A DNA stretch of 35,269 nt from Candidatus Martarchaeota archaeon (lineage in GTDB: Archaea > Micrarchaeota > Micrarchaeia > Micrarchaeales > Micrarchaeaceae): assembly GCA_023485505.1 (NCBI GenBank), contig JAMCZN010000024.1, forward strand, positions 1 to 35,269, given 5' to 3'. The notes under the pieces were generated by a model. It saw nothing but the letters and a program-made list of their open reading frames with translations, was not told the DNA's origin and did no database searches. Position 1 is the first letter of the stretch. Each line of letters begins with the position of its first letter. Shown here in pieces: positions 24,376 through 32,746 of this stretch. The position numbers were made by a program, and so were the translations under genes.

Positions 24376-25431
24376 CTATATGAATAATACTGCAAATGTA
24401 ATTAATAGGTTAACTACGGACAACGGCATAAGGTAATCCCAGCCTAGCTTTAGCAACCTGTCCATGCGCATCCTTACGGTGGTCGCCCTTATTATTATCA
24501 CCACGAGCGCTATTATCACGGCCTTTATCAGGAGCCAGCCAAACTGCGGTATGAAAGACGGGCCAAGCCACCCTCCAAAGAACAATATCGCCACAAGCAG
24601 CGATCCGACAAACATCCTGGTATAATCAAGCAGCAGCACAAGGCCGTAGTACGGTGCGCTTACGTCAGTAAGCCATCCCGCAATCAGCTCGCTGTCCGCT
24701 TCCCTAAGGTCGAATGGCGGCCTTTCAAGCTCGCCCAAGAGCGCCACGAAGAACACAACGAAACCTATTGGCATCAACGCCACGAACCATAAGTTCGACT
24801 GCGCATTCACTATGTCGAAAAAGCTGTATCCATTCGCCGCCAGAGCCACAGCGGCAACAACAAGCACTATCGGAACCTCGTAGCTTAGCATCATTACAAC
24901 GGAACGCTGCGCGGCTATGGAGCCGAATTTATTCCCGCTGGCCCATCCGACGACGAACAGAAGCAAAGGCGTCAACGACAACAGCATGAAGACCAGTATG
25001 AGCGATACCGTAGTGTTTAGCCCGACAAACCCCTGCGTAAGCGGTATGAATGCAAGTATGAAAATGAATATCGCCACCACTATCGGAATCGATATCTGCA
25101 GCAACGGCCTGTCGGCCCCAGATGGCAGTATGTTTTCCTTTGCCACCAACTTTATGAAATCTGCGAGGTTCTGCAGTATGCCCCACTTCCCGACATAGGT
25201 TGGCCCGTGCCTTGATTGCACTCTTGCCATTACTTTCCTTTCGATCCAACCGAATATATAGGAAAATGCCATGAAAATTATCGACAAAATTATTAGGAAT
25301 GCCACAATGGCAATCAGCAATGAAAGAGGGGCTATGAACTGGGAATATCCGAACATTCCGGTAAGTATGCTCTGCACTGTATTGTAATAAGCACCTATGT
25401 CGCTGGAGGTTATGCCCAATATATCGCCCAA
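24376..25431 (-). CDS. nuoH: complex I subunit NuoH
   Basis: 351 residues, eight to nine membrane helices, forming the quinone chamber. WIERKVMARVQSRHGP near residue 62 and LLGELERPPFDLREADSELIAGW near residue 230 are the conserved acidic and basic loops of the family. The start is TTG at 25431; an in-frame ATG is not available upstream and no clear ribosome-binding site is present. It is the first gene of the cluster, with a divergent gene on the other side, so nuoABCD are not upstream. Confidence 0.93.
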   Translation of the reverse strand: MGDILGITSSDIGAYYNTVQSILTGMFGYSQFIAPLSLLIAIVAFLIILSIIFMAFSYIFGWIERKVMARVQSRHGPTYVGKWGILQNLADFIKLVAKENILPSGADRPLLQISIPIVVAIFIFILAFIPLTQGFVGLNTTVSLILVFMLLSLTPLLLFVVGWASGNKFGSIAAQRSVVMMLSYEVPIVLVVAAVALAANGYSFFDIVNAQSNLWFVALMPIGFVVFFVALLGELERPPFDLREADSELIAGWLTDVSAPYYGLVLLLDYTRMFVGSLLVAILFFGGWLGPSFIPQFGWLLIKAVIIALVVIIIRATTVRMRMDRLLKLGWDYLMPLSVVNLLITFAVLFI

Positions 25432-25462
25432 TTTGTATGGTAATGAACTTTTTTATTCTTTG

Positions 25463-25474
25463 GCTTATATCTTA
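25463..25474. promoter_or_regulatory. shared TATA region between nuoH and the divergent small gene
   Basis: GCTTATATCTTA is centred about 29 bases before ATG 25497 on the plus strand; read on the other strand it gives GATATAAGC about 36 bases before the nuoH TTG. The gap between the two genes is only 65 bases, so both promoters must share this stretch. Confidence 0.45.
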
Positions 25475-25496
25475 TTTTGTAATCGTTTGTGTTGAT

Positions 25497-25766
25497 ATGA
25501 TGGAATTGAGCGAAAAGGCGAAGGGCATAATAAGGGACGGGAGCGTCAAGGTCAGGCTTAAAAGATCTGGAATGTACCAGTTCCAGACATTTACTGTTAA
25601 GAGGCTGCCGTTGGGAAAGGACATGTTTGTAGAGCTGTTCCTGAACAAGGTCGTGGGCATGGAAGAGCTCAAAAGGCTTGCAAATGAGCTTGGCCTGCCA
25701 GTAGAGGTGGAGAACGGAAAGGCGTTCCCCGAAGGCACATCCGCAAACGACTTCATAGGCTTCTGA
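25497..25766 (+). CDS. small conserved-looking protein, function unknown
   Basis: 89 residues from MMELSEKAKG. I do not recognise it. It is soluble, mixed alpha/beta: a strand pair VKVRLKRSGMYQFQTFTVKRL, then FVELFLNKVVGMEELKRLANELGLPVEV and a short C-terminal GTSANDFIGF. I chose ATG 25497 (or 25500), because the TATA element lies 25-30 bases upstream; the longer frame from 25437 adds a hydrophobic stretch that would overlap the promoter. Confidence 0.65.
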   Translation: MMELSEKAKGIIRDGSVKVRLKRSGMYQFQTFTVKRLPLGKDMFVELFLNKVVGMEELKRLANELGLPVEVENGKAFPEGTSANDFIGF

Positions 25767-25790
25767 AGGCCAAAATCGATTTTACTGAAA

Positions 25791-27503
25791 TTAACCCACG
25801 TTGGCTATAGTCGCATTTCCTATTGTGTTTGATGTCGCGCCGTTGATCAGGGTGTTTGCCCTGAGGTAGTAGCTATATGACGGTGCGCCGCCCATTACCG
25901 GGAGAGAACCGAAGCACACAGTAGATACGTTTGCGCTGCTGCGCGGCATTATGGACACGGCTGCCACAGACGTATGCACCAAATCAGGCCTCGTCAGACA
26001 CGTCACATTGCTGAGCTGCACCTGGGATGAAAGATCGTTTGTAAACCGTAGAGACATCTCATCTGTAGAAAAGTTGTATCCTACCACATTGCAGCCCAGT
26101 CCGGTGACATCGAATCCGCATGTATTCTTTATGTGGCTGTTCCACAAAACGTTTGGACCCGAAACATTCAATCCAGCAAAGAACAGGTCCGCTGCGCCGG
26201 CATACTGGAACGTATCTGTAGAGTTGATTATAGAGTATAGATGCAGTGTATAGTTCTCGTTAAATTGGGTGGTGTTCAGCAACACATACGTGACATTCTT
26301 CATTGTGCCGCGCGTCTGCACTATGGCCATTGTGCATACGCTTCCGTTGCTTAATGGATAAACGGGCCCGTCGCATATTGCATTCACCGCGCTTACGTTT
26401 ATCGGATTCGAGTTGGCTTTTATATAACCCACAAACGAGCTCGTGTGATTGTAGAACATGTCGAATGACGCTATAGTGTTATTGGTCGCTATCAAAGCGG
26501 AAGCTGATATGTTAGTGCCAGGATAGATGAGCTTTGACTGGTATGAGCCCACATCAGGGTACTTCTTGAGCAGTGATACTATGGTGTTGCTTTCCGTTGA
26601 GGAGTAGCCTCCTTGCACCATTGATGCGCATGTGCCGTTTAGCGAATTGTTGTAATATTCCAGAAGCTTGACCCATCCCCTATCATAGAACGTGCATTCG
26701 CTTGTAGTCGCATTGATCTTTGCAAACGTGACAGCCATGCCGTCTACGCTCTTGTTCACGGCGTGTATATTCGAGAAGCTTGATAAGATAGTGTAGGTAT
26801 CAAGCGGCGTGACGCTACCCTGCATCCACATGGAATACACCTTTGTGCCATTCTGGTAGTTGGCAAATCCTCCATTCGCATTTGCCACAGTCCCTGCATA
26901 AGTCACATCAGCCAACACGTATTTGGTGACGTTGTCACCCAACCCGAGCATATGGTCAAACTCGGAAAAATTATATCTTGTGTTTATGAATATGGATTCA
27001 AGAAGGCCGAACTGCCCTGTCGTGAAGCTCTCCGTCGAGTTTATGCCGTTGTTTGGAATCCCCGAATATATGTCGGGGGTCTGTGCCGGTTTGACAGTGA
27101 CTTGAACTGCGCTTGAACCATGGTTTCTGTTTACGACATTCAATACATTGCCAGGATCTGCAACAACCTGGAACGAGTAGTTACCGCTCAACATAAACGG
27201 ATACGTAAAGTTCATGACTACAGATTTTCCCGACGGTACTGAGACCTGATAATCGTGCAATGGCGCAGAATTAAGGTACACTGCAACTATCATCCCGTCT
27301 ATGTTGGTGGAGCCAGTGTTGTTTACAAAGATAAGGAACGAGCCTTGCTGGTAAGGGTATGCTATTGACGGGCTGAGCGTCTGCATAGAGACATTTACCC
27401 CATATGTCGGGCTAATGAAAAGTCCCGCCACTATTATCACACCGACAACGACGACAACCGCTATTATCGCATATATCAAAAGTTCCTTCTTTGTTACGTT
27501 CAT
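25791..27503 (-). CDS. large surface protein with N-terminal membrane anchor
   Basis: 570 residues. A lysine-rich start and one hydrophobic helix (about residues 8-30, LLIYAIIAVVVVVGVIIVAGLF) act as signal anchor. Residues about 35-135 look like a CARDB-type beta-sandwich (GSFLIFVNNTGSTNIDGMIVAVYLN, then GKSVVMNFTYPFMLSGNYSFQVVADPGN). The rest is Ser/Thr/Asn-rich with many N-glycosylation-type sequons and several cysteines, and has no second membrane helix. It is probably exposed at the cell surface. The function is unknown. Composition resembles that of the DUF929-like protein at 4329. Confidence 0.7.
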   Translation of the reverse strand: MNVTKKELLIYAIIAVVVVVGVIIVAGLFISPTYGVNVSMQTLSPSIAYPYQQGSFLIFVNNTGSTNIDGMIVAVYLNSAPLHDYQVSVPSGKSVVMNFTYPFMLSGNYSFQVVADPGNVLNVVNRNHGSSAVQVTVKPAQTPDIYSGIPNNGINSTESFTTGQFGLLESIFINTRYNFSEFDHMLGLGDNVTKYVLADVTYAGTVANANGGFANYQNGTKVYSMWMQGSVTPLDTYTILSSFSNIHAVNKSVDGMAVTFAKINATTSECTFYDRGWVKLLEYYNNSLNGTCASMVQGGYSSTESNTIVSLLKKYPDVGSYQSKLIYPGTNISASALIATNNTIASFDMFYNHTSSFVGYIKANSNPINVSAVNAICDGPVYPLSNGSVCTMAIVQTRGTMKNVTYVLLNTTQFNENYTLHLYSIINSTDTFQYAGAADLFFAGLNVSGPNVLWNSHIKNTCGFDVTGLGCNVVGYNFSTDEMSLRFTNDLSSQVQLSNVTCLTRPDLVHTSVAAVSIMPRSSANVSTVCFGSLPVMGGAPSYSYYLRANTLINGATSNTIGNATIANVG

Positions 27504-27581
27504 CTATGCACCCGTATTCATAAGTATTTGATCAGCATCAGCATCTGCATCTGCAAAATAGAGTAATAAAGTATTAAAGGT

Positions 27582-28043
27582 TTATCTCCTATTTTTCAGC
27601 TCCCTCATTGCCGTGATTATCTTGTCCTTTATCGGGTTTATTTCTGTATTGAAGTAGTGGTTTACCCACGCGCTTTCATCGTATTTCTCCCCGTTTTCCG
27701 GCTGCGACAAGGAATACTGGCCTCTTGCATGCTTTACTATGTTTGATTTTGTCAACTGAAGCAAATGGTACCTAAGGGTTTTCTCGTTTATCGGTTCCCA
27801 TGCGGTGTTTATGTATTCCATAAGGTCCACCACTGACGGATCCCTCTTTTGGTCGAACTGGAAGTATAGGAGCGAATCGAGCACAGATATGGCGCCAAGC
27901 CTTGATTCCCCCGGATTTATTATCCCAAGAGACAGAGCGAGCCACCTTATTAGCGATCTTCTTGTCTCGACCACTTCCCTGGTCATTGCAAGGTTCCTGA
28001 TCGTTATCTCTCTTTCTATAAGCTTTGATTCGTTCAACTCCAT
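27582..28043 (-). CDS. winged-helix protein, function unknown
   Basis: 153 residues. An N-terminal helix pair is followed by a segment (about residues 45-120) with SVLDSLLYFQFDQKRDPSVVDLMEYINTAWEPINEKTLRYHLLQLTKSNIVKHARGQYSL, in order, that fits a winged helix: recognition helix EKTLRYHLLQLT and wing ARGQYSLS. The C-terminus is helical. I infer a transcriptional regulator. It lies between the surface protein (same strand) and the divergent microprotein cluster, either of which it could control. Confidence 0.65.
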   Translation of the reverse strand: MELNESKLIEREITIRNLAMTREVVETRRSLIRWLALSLGIINPGESRLGAISVLDSLLYFQFDQKRDPSVVDLMEYINTAWEPINEKTLRYHLLQLTKSNIVKHARGQYSLSQPENGEKYDESAWVNHYFNTEINPIKDKIITAMRELKNRR

Positions 28044-28115
28044 CAGATCAACAAAAATAGTTATGGTTTAAAGATTTATATTATCAATACGTTATTAGGG
28101 ATTAGGGCTTAAGAG

Positions 28116-28123
28116 CTTAAATA
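28116..28123 (+). promoter_or_regulatory. TATA box for the gene at 28142
   Basis: CTTAAATA ends 19 bases before ATG 28142. Spacing favours that ATG over the GTG at 28133. Confidence 0.4.
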
Positions 28124-28141
28124 TGTTGCTGTGTGGTTCAG

Positions 28142-28516
28142 ATGGCAAAAGTCGAAATAAACGTTGAATTCGTTCCAGGTAAACTGAAAGCATTCACGAA
28201 AAACGAGACACAGATGACTATCGTCTTCAAGAGCGCGGACAAGGATCAGACATACTGGGTGGAGTGTGATGTCGTTGTAACTCCGCCGTTATCATTGGCT
28301 TATGATTCAGAAATGAATATGGGGCGCACAAGAATAGGTCTTCTTAAGCCGGACAGCACGCTGAGCAAGCTGGTAAGGCTTTATACAAGGCCGAACAACT
28401 ATCCGGATGACTACAAGCTCAACGTGGTAGCGTACGTGTATGACGAGGATGGAGCCATAGCAGAAAGGCTTGAAAGGCCGGTCAGCATAGTGTGCGTTGA
28501 AAAAGAAACCGCCTAA
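28142..28516 (+). CDS. small beta-rich protein, function unknown
   Basis: 124 residues from MAKVEINVEFVPG. Alternating hydrophobic strands (VEINVEFV, QMTIVFKS, YWVECDVVVTPPLSLAY, RIGLLKP, KLVRLYTRP, KLNVVAYVYDEDG, RPVSIVCVEK) suggest an immunoglobulin-like beta sandwich without signal peptide or membrane helix. I do not recognise a named family. It is the first of four plus-strand genes, followed by the three membrane microproteins, and may be their soluble partner. Confidence 0.65.
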   Translation: MAKVEINVEFVPGKLKAFTKNETQMTIVFKSADKDQTYWVECDVVVTPPLSLAYDSEMNMGRTRIGLLKPDSTLSKLVRLYTRPNNYPDDYKLNVVAYVYDEDGAIAERLERPVSIVCVEKETA

Positions 28517-28568
28517 CGGCATAGCAATGTATAAATATCACAATATGTTCAATGAAACTGGTGTTTGA

Positions 28569-28787
28569 ATGAAAGAGTCCAAAAAGAAAAAGAACAATAT
28601 GCCATCATACAGATTGCTTGGCTTTGTCACGTCTTTTGTGTTCATCTATAATGCAGTATTGGGTTTCGTGACAGTCAATACGATACCGTTCATAGCTTAC
28701 AGGAGCCTGTTCGTTGGAATGGTTTCCGTGGACTTCATACTAATATTCTCATTGTGGGGGACCGCAAAGCTGCAAAGATTCGCTTAA
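28569..28787 (+). CDS. two-helix membrane microprotein, paralogue 1
   Basis: 72 residues. After a basic start (KESKKKKNN) come two membrane helices, about residues 14-36 and 42-64. The first ends in FIYNAVLGFV and the second contains VSVDFILIF followed by TAKLQ. These motifs recur at the same distance in the next two genes, which shows that they are paralogues. The lysine cluster suggests that the N-terminus is cytoplasmic. A TATA-like TATAAATAT lies 30 bases before the ATG and GGTG lies close to it. Function unknown. Confidence 0.7.
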   Translation: MKESKKKKNNMPSYRLLGFVTSFVFIYNAVLGFVTVNTIPFIAYRSLFVGMVSVDFILIFSLWGTAKLQRFA

Positions 28788-28843
28788 TGCAGTCCGTTGC
28801 GAAATCTTTTTAAATTAGCCATCCAATTAGCTATGGCGATGCC

Positions 28844-29080
28844 ATGGCAGGAACCACAAACACGATAACTTTCGCGATAACGATTTTATTGTTTATATAC
28901 AATACCATACTTGGATTTGTTATAACAAGCCTAATTGCGGGCACTGCAAGATATCTCTTCTTGATATTGATATCTGCAGACTACATAATAATATTTTACT
29001 TCCTGTTGGGAGTGACAAAGGTGCAGGAATCGTTCGTTGCATCGAAGACGGGCAAGAAAAAGAGGTTCGGCAGAAAGTAA
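28844..29080 (+). CDS. two-helix membrane microprotein, paralogue 2
   Basis: 78 residues with two membrane helices and a basic C-terminal tail (KTGKKKRFGRK). The shared elements are FIYNTILGFV in helix 1 and ISADYIIIF followed by VTKVQ after helix 2. The hairpin lies between them, with both tails on the same (probably cytoplasmic) side. Its own TATA-like element (TTTTTAAATTAG, 28807-28818) lies about 30 bases upstream. Function unknown. Confidence 0.7.
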   Translation: MAGTTNTITFAITILLFIYNTILGFVITSLIAGTARYLFLILISADYIIIFYFLLGVTKVQESFVASKTGKKKRFGRK

Positions 29081-29101
29081 ATTTTGAAAGGGTGAACATG
29101 G

Positions 29102-29380
29102 ATGATTGAGACAAAACTTAAGTTATTGCTTATAATTGCTATGATTTACAATGCGTTCTTGGGAGTGTTCGCAATATCCGTATCGATGCATCCGTTCATA
29201 GTCCTTCTGTTTATAGGAGTCGACCTATTCCTGATATTCTATTACATGCGGTTTCTGCTCACACAGAAGCTCCAGCTGCTCAAGTTCATAAAGAGCGAAA
29301 GGAGGCTTATAAAGGGAGCACAGGCGGAGATAGCGGGTTACGAATACACAAAGCTGACCAAGAAAGACAAGGAGGAATAA
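29102..29380 (+). CDS. two-helix membrane microprotein, paralogue 3
   Basis: 92 residues. Two membrane helices carry MIYNAFLGVF and IGVDLFLIF with QKLQ soon after helix 2; the charged C-terminal tail of about 40 residues is helical and longer than in the other two. GGGTGA lies six bases before the ATG, so it is probably translated from a message shared with paralogue 2, whose stop is 21 bases upstream. Function unknown. Confidence 0.7.
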   Translation: MIETKLKLLLIIAMIYNAFLGVFAISVSMHPFIVLLFIGVDLFLIFYYMRFLLTQKLQLLKFIKSERRLIKGAQAEIAGYEYTKLTKKDKEE

Positions 29381-29434
29381 GGATAAAATATAAAAAGAAA
29401 AGAAAAAGGATTGATGTAAACTCTATTTCTTCAG

Positions 29435-31453
29435 TCACATCAATTTCAGGTTCATCAACAATGGCAGAGAGTACACTATGATTATCGGAGCTATGAGCAA
29501 CGATACCATGTTTATGACCTTTATCAGTGGGTTTAGCCCGGGTCCTGCAGTGTCCTTGAATGGATCTCCAACAGTGTCCCCGACAACGGCAGCCTTGTGC
29601 GTGTCCGAACCCTTGCCTCCGAATCTGCCTTCCTCTATGTACTTCTTTGCATTGTCCCATGCGGCTCCGCCGGTCGTCATCATCAACGCGAGCACGAGGC
29701 CCGAGATTATCACACCTGCAAGCATGCCACCAAGCGCATCGGCGCCAAGGAGCAATCCGACAGCTATTGGAGAGCCTATTCCAAGCAGCGCAGGAGCGGC
29801 AAGAGAGGATATGGCGGCCTTTGTCGTTATGTCCACGGCCTTTGCATAGTCGGGATCCGTTGTGCCGTTCATGAGCCCCTTTATGGTCTTGAACTGCCTC
29901 CTTACTTCTTCAACTATCTTCGATGCAGCAGAACCGACCGCTCTCATCGTTATGGATGAGAACAGGTATGGGATCATAGCACCTATGAACAATCCAGCCA
30001 TAACCAATGGATTCAATATGTCTATTGTAGTCAGCTTTGTCGCGCTTGCGAATGCGGCAAACAGGGAGAGCGCCGCAAGTGCAGCCGCGCCTATCGCGAA
30101 CCCCTTTGTTATCGCCTTTGTTGTGTTTCCGACAGCGTCAAGCGGGTCTGTTATCTCGCGGACCCTCTTTGGCATTCCGGCCATCTCAGCAATGCCGCCT
30201 GCATTGTCAGTTATTGGACCATAGCTGTCTATCGAGACTATTATGCCCGTAAGCGAAAGCATTGACATTGAAGCCATTGCAATGCCGAACAGGCCGTTTA
30301 CCGCGTATGAGAACAGTATCGCGGCCACTATCACTATTATCGGGAATAATGTAGCGCGCATTCCGTTTGCGACACCATATATGATGTTGGTGCCAGCACC
30401 AGATTTGGAAGCTATCGCAATCTCCCTTACCGCAGTGGTGTTCTTGTTCGTGTAATGCCCGGTTATCTCGGCAAGCAGTACTGCAACCATTATTCCGGTA
30501 ATCAATGAAGCGAAGTAAGAGAATGCATTCAGATACCATGTGGTTATTCCAAAGCCTATTATGGCGACCGCAGCAGACAGGTACATCGAACCTTTGAGCG
30601 ATGACCATATGCGCTCCTTCTTGTCAGTGCCTACGACAAGAGAACCGATAATTGATGCGACTATTGCCACGCCTCCCACTATAAGCGGCAATATCATTAT
30701 CGTTTGCGACAATCCGCTATAGAATGCCAGAAGCATCGAAGCAAGCACAGTAATTACATATGATTCGTAAAGGTCTGCCGCCATTCCGGCGCAGTCTCCA
30801 ACATTGTCTCCAACATTGTCAGCTATGACTGCAGGGTTCCTTGGATCGTCTTCTGGAAGTCCTATCTCGCTCTTTCCGACAAGGTCAGCGCCGACATCAG
30901 CGCCCTTCGTATATATTCCTCCACCGACCCTTGCGAACAGGCTCACAAGGCTAGCGCCGAATCCAAAGCCAACAAGCACTATAGGATTTGGGAACACCAT
31001 AAACATGAGCGTAAATCCAAGAAGCGCAAGGCCAACAACGCTCATCCCTGTCACTGTTCCTCCCATGAATGCCACATGAAGCGCATGTCTTAGTCCCTTC
31101 TCCGCCGCCTTCGATGTCCTTAGGTTTGCCCTAACGGATATCTGCATGCCTATATAACCGGCAAGAGCAGAAAGCGCAGCCCCAACAGTAAATGCTATAG
31201 GCGTTGGTGGTGGCACAAGTTTCGGGAACAGCAATGCAAGGGCAGTGAATACTATCAACAGTATAACCCAAAATATGAACACGGTTCTGTATTGTCTCTT
31301 CAGGAATGCATTAGCTCCCTTCTGTATCGCCGCCGCTACCTTTTGCATCTTCTCGTTACCCTTAGGTTCCCTAAGGACATATACAACATTTACTGCTGCG
31401 AATAGCAGGGCCAAGATTGAACCCACTAAAGGCACCAAAAATATATAGGACAT
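29435..31453 (-). CDS. hppA: membrane-bound ion-pumping pyrophosphatase
   Basis: 672 residues, about 16 membrane helices. It couples hydrolysis of pyrophosphate to ion pumping. The active site is clear: GADVGADLVGKSEIGLPEDDPRNP (binding of Mg-pyrophosphate) near residue 185, DNVGDNVGDCAGMAADLYESY, and near the C-terminus GSDTHKAAVVGDTVGDPFKDTAGP. The GNTTKA segment has Lys at the position which, in characterised members, marks potassium-independent enzymes (Ala in potassium-dependent ones). Proton pumping is the likely mode. GGTG precedes the ATG by about five bases. Confidence 0.96.
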   Translation of the reverse strand: MSYIFLVPLVGSILALLFAAVNVVYVLREPKGNEKMQKVAAAIQKGANAFLKRQYRTVFIFWVILLIVFTALALLFPKLVPPPTPIAFTVGAALSALAGYIGMQISVRANLRTSKAAEKGLRHALHVAFMGGTVTGMSVVGLALLGFTLMFMVFPNPIVLVGFGFGASLVSLFARVGGGIYTKGADVGADLVGKSEIGLPEDDPRNPAVIADNVGDNVGDCAGMAADLYESYVITVLASMLLAFYSGLSQTIMILPLIVGGVAIVASIIGSLVVGTDKKERIWSSLKGSMYLSAAVAIIGFGITTWYLNAFSYFASLITGIMVAVLLAEITGHYTNKNTTAVREIAIASKSGAGTNIIYGVANGMRATLFPIIVIVAAILFSYAVNGLFGIAMASMSMLSLTGIIVSIDSYGPITDNAGGIAEMAGMPKRVREITDPLDAVGNTTKAITKGFAIGAAALAALSLFAAFASATKLTTIDILNPLVMAGLFIGAMIPYLFSSITMRAVGSAASKIVEEVRRQFKTIKGLMNGTTDPDYAKAVDITTKAAISSLAAPALLGIGSPIAVGLLLGADALGGMLAGVIISGLVLALMMTTGGAAWDNAKKYIEEGRFGGKGSDTHKAAVVGDTVGDPFKDTAGPGLNPLIKVINMVSLLIAPIIIVYSLPLLMNLKLM

Positions 31454-31543
31454 TTTTACACCTTACAGTACAACTGAAATTGAAATTTAATAGAAAACAA
31501 GGTATAAAAAGATATGTGAATGCACGGACATATTTGAATCGTT

Positions 31544-31831
31544 TCAATCGTTCTTTACGGTGAAACTTGAAAAATATTCCCCTTTGTGTTTCTCCAGTTT
31601 CTTCTCGTCAACATCTATGCCAAAAACCTGTATGTTTCCGTTGTCCACTTTTATCTCTTCGATAAACCTCCTTACCTTTGATGAATCTTCCGATTCTGCA
31701 AGGACCTCCACGCTCCCGTCCGGTGCATTCCTTACAAATCCTTTTATCAGAAGCTGGTTTGCCTTATATCTTACGAAAGCCCTGTAGCCTACGCCCTGCA
31801 CTATCCCATGAACCACAAGAAATGTTCGCAT
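31544..31831 (-). CDS. acyP: acylphosphatase
   Basis: 95 residues, the normal size. It hydrolyses acyl phosphates. The anion-binding loop VQGVGYRAFV with catalytic Arg near residue 18, and FVRNAPDGSVEV with the catalytic Asn near residue 36, are both intact. GGTGG lies three to four bases before the ATG. It is 31 bases downstream of the initiation factor gene and probably cotranscribed. Confidence 0.95.
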   Translation of the reverse strand: MRTFLVVHGIVQGVGYRAFVRYKANQLLIKGFVRNAPDGSVEVLAESEDSSKVRRFIEEIKVDNGNIQVFGIDVDEKKLEKHKGEYFSSFTVKND

Positions 31832-31862
31832 AAAACCACCAGGGACGGATCATTGAAGGGGC

Positions 31863-32189
31863 TCATTCCACATTGGCCATCATGCCCCTTTCCTTGAGCT
31901 TTGATATGTCAAGCATGCTGTATCTCCACACTATGTCTCCCCTCTCATCAGTTTGTACGACCCATGGCCTTACAATGACGACATCGTTCTCCTTTATCCA
32001 GAACGCTCTCCTAAGCCTTCCAGGTATTATGCACAGCCTTTCCTTCCCATCACTGCACTTTACCACGAATCGGGTAGCGCCTGCAAGCTTCATCACCTTG
32101 CCCAGAACTTCTCCGTTGTTTGGAAGCTTGAGTTTGTATTCAATTGGCTGACCGCGCCTCATGTCTACGTTTTTGTTTGGTCTCGGCAT
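31863..32189 (-). CDS. translation initiation factor aIF1A
   Basis: 108 residues of the S1-like OB fold: GEVLGKVMKLAGATRFVVKCSDGKERLCIIPGRLRRAFWIKENDVVIVRPW, in order, is the archaeal/eukaryotic IF1A core. The family binds the A site of the small subunit and assists start-codon selection. The C-terminus (ISKLKERGMMANVE) is short, as in archaea. It follows the aIF2-beta gene by 29 bases. Confidence 0.96.
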   Translation of the reverse strand: MPRPNKNVDMRRGQPIEYKLKLPNNGEVLGKVMKLAGATRFVVKCSDGKERLCIIPGRLRRAFWIKENDVVIVRPWVVQTDERGDIVWRYSMLDISKLKERGMMANVE

Positions 32190-32218
32190 AATGGATCATT
32201 TAGATTAGTATAATTTCA

Positions 32219-32641
32219 TCAATAACTCTTTATTCCATACCTTGCCCCGCATGCTTCGCATACGAAGTAGAACATGCCCCTGCCTGCAGCTTCAAGATGC
32301 GAATCGGGCTTCCTGCACTCCTTGCAGATCACGTATACCTCGAAATACTTACGAATCCTTTTGTTAAGGTCGTCGTTTGTGAACTTTCCGCTTATCACGA
32401 GCCTTTGCTCTTCTATGTTTACGGGAACTGCGAGCTCTTTGCTCATGTACCTGGCGATGTTCTGCGGATCGCCCCTTGCCTTGTCCGCAATGACGGAAAG
32501 GTTCCTTATTATCGTCTTGCTTCCCTGCACCATCGCGTCCACTACCGGAATCTTGAAATCAGACACATCAGCGGCAAGCTTCGGCATCTTTTCAAACGCC
32601 CTGTCAAGAAGCTTCATGTACTCTTCATCGCTCATTTGCAT
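32219..32641 (-). CDS. translation initiation factor aIF2 subunit beta
   Basis: 140 residues. The N-terminal helix (YMKLLDRAFEKMPKL) binds the gamma subunit; the core has RNLSVIADKARGDPQNIARYMSKEL; the C-terminal zinc ribbon has CKEC near residue 110 and CEAC near residue 130. Together with the alpha and gamma subunits, which are not in this window, it brings initiator tRNA to the ribosome. Confidence 0.96.
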   Translation of the reverse strand: MQMSDEEYMKLLDRAFEKMPKLAADVSDFKIPVVDAMVQGSKTIIRNLSVIADKARGDPQNIARYMSKELAVPVNIEEQRLVISGKFTNDDLNKRIRKYFEVYVICKECRKPDSHLEAAGRGMFYFVCEACGARYGIKSY

Positions 32642-32716
32642 TACCGTTCTATTATCAGATTACTTTCATAACATAATATATAAATTGATGCTTTTTTAGA
32701 ATGCAGAGAGAAAGGG

Positions 32717-32746
32717 ATATAATATATTGGTGGTACAAACCAATAT
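32717..32746 (+). promoter_or_regulatory. TATA box and inverted repeat before the GNAT gene
   Basis: GATATAATAT (32716-32725) is followed by ATATTGGT-N7-ACCAATAT (32724-32746), an 8-bp perfect inverted repeat running into the ATG at 32745. TATA spacing (about 25 bases) gives a leaderless start. The repeat could be an operator or a stem at the 5' end of the message. Confidence 0.45.

Noticed and set aside
19097-24989. Many antisense frames opposite the nuo genes
   Set aside because: Shadows produced by the codon use of hydrophobic proteins; none shows a motif or promoter.
27534-27552. Short GCATCA/GCATCT hexamer run upstream of the surface protein gene
   Set aside because: Three units only; most likely chance.
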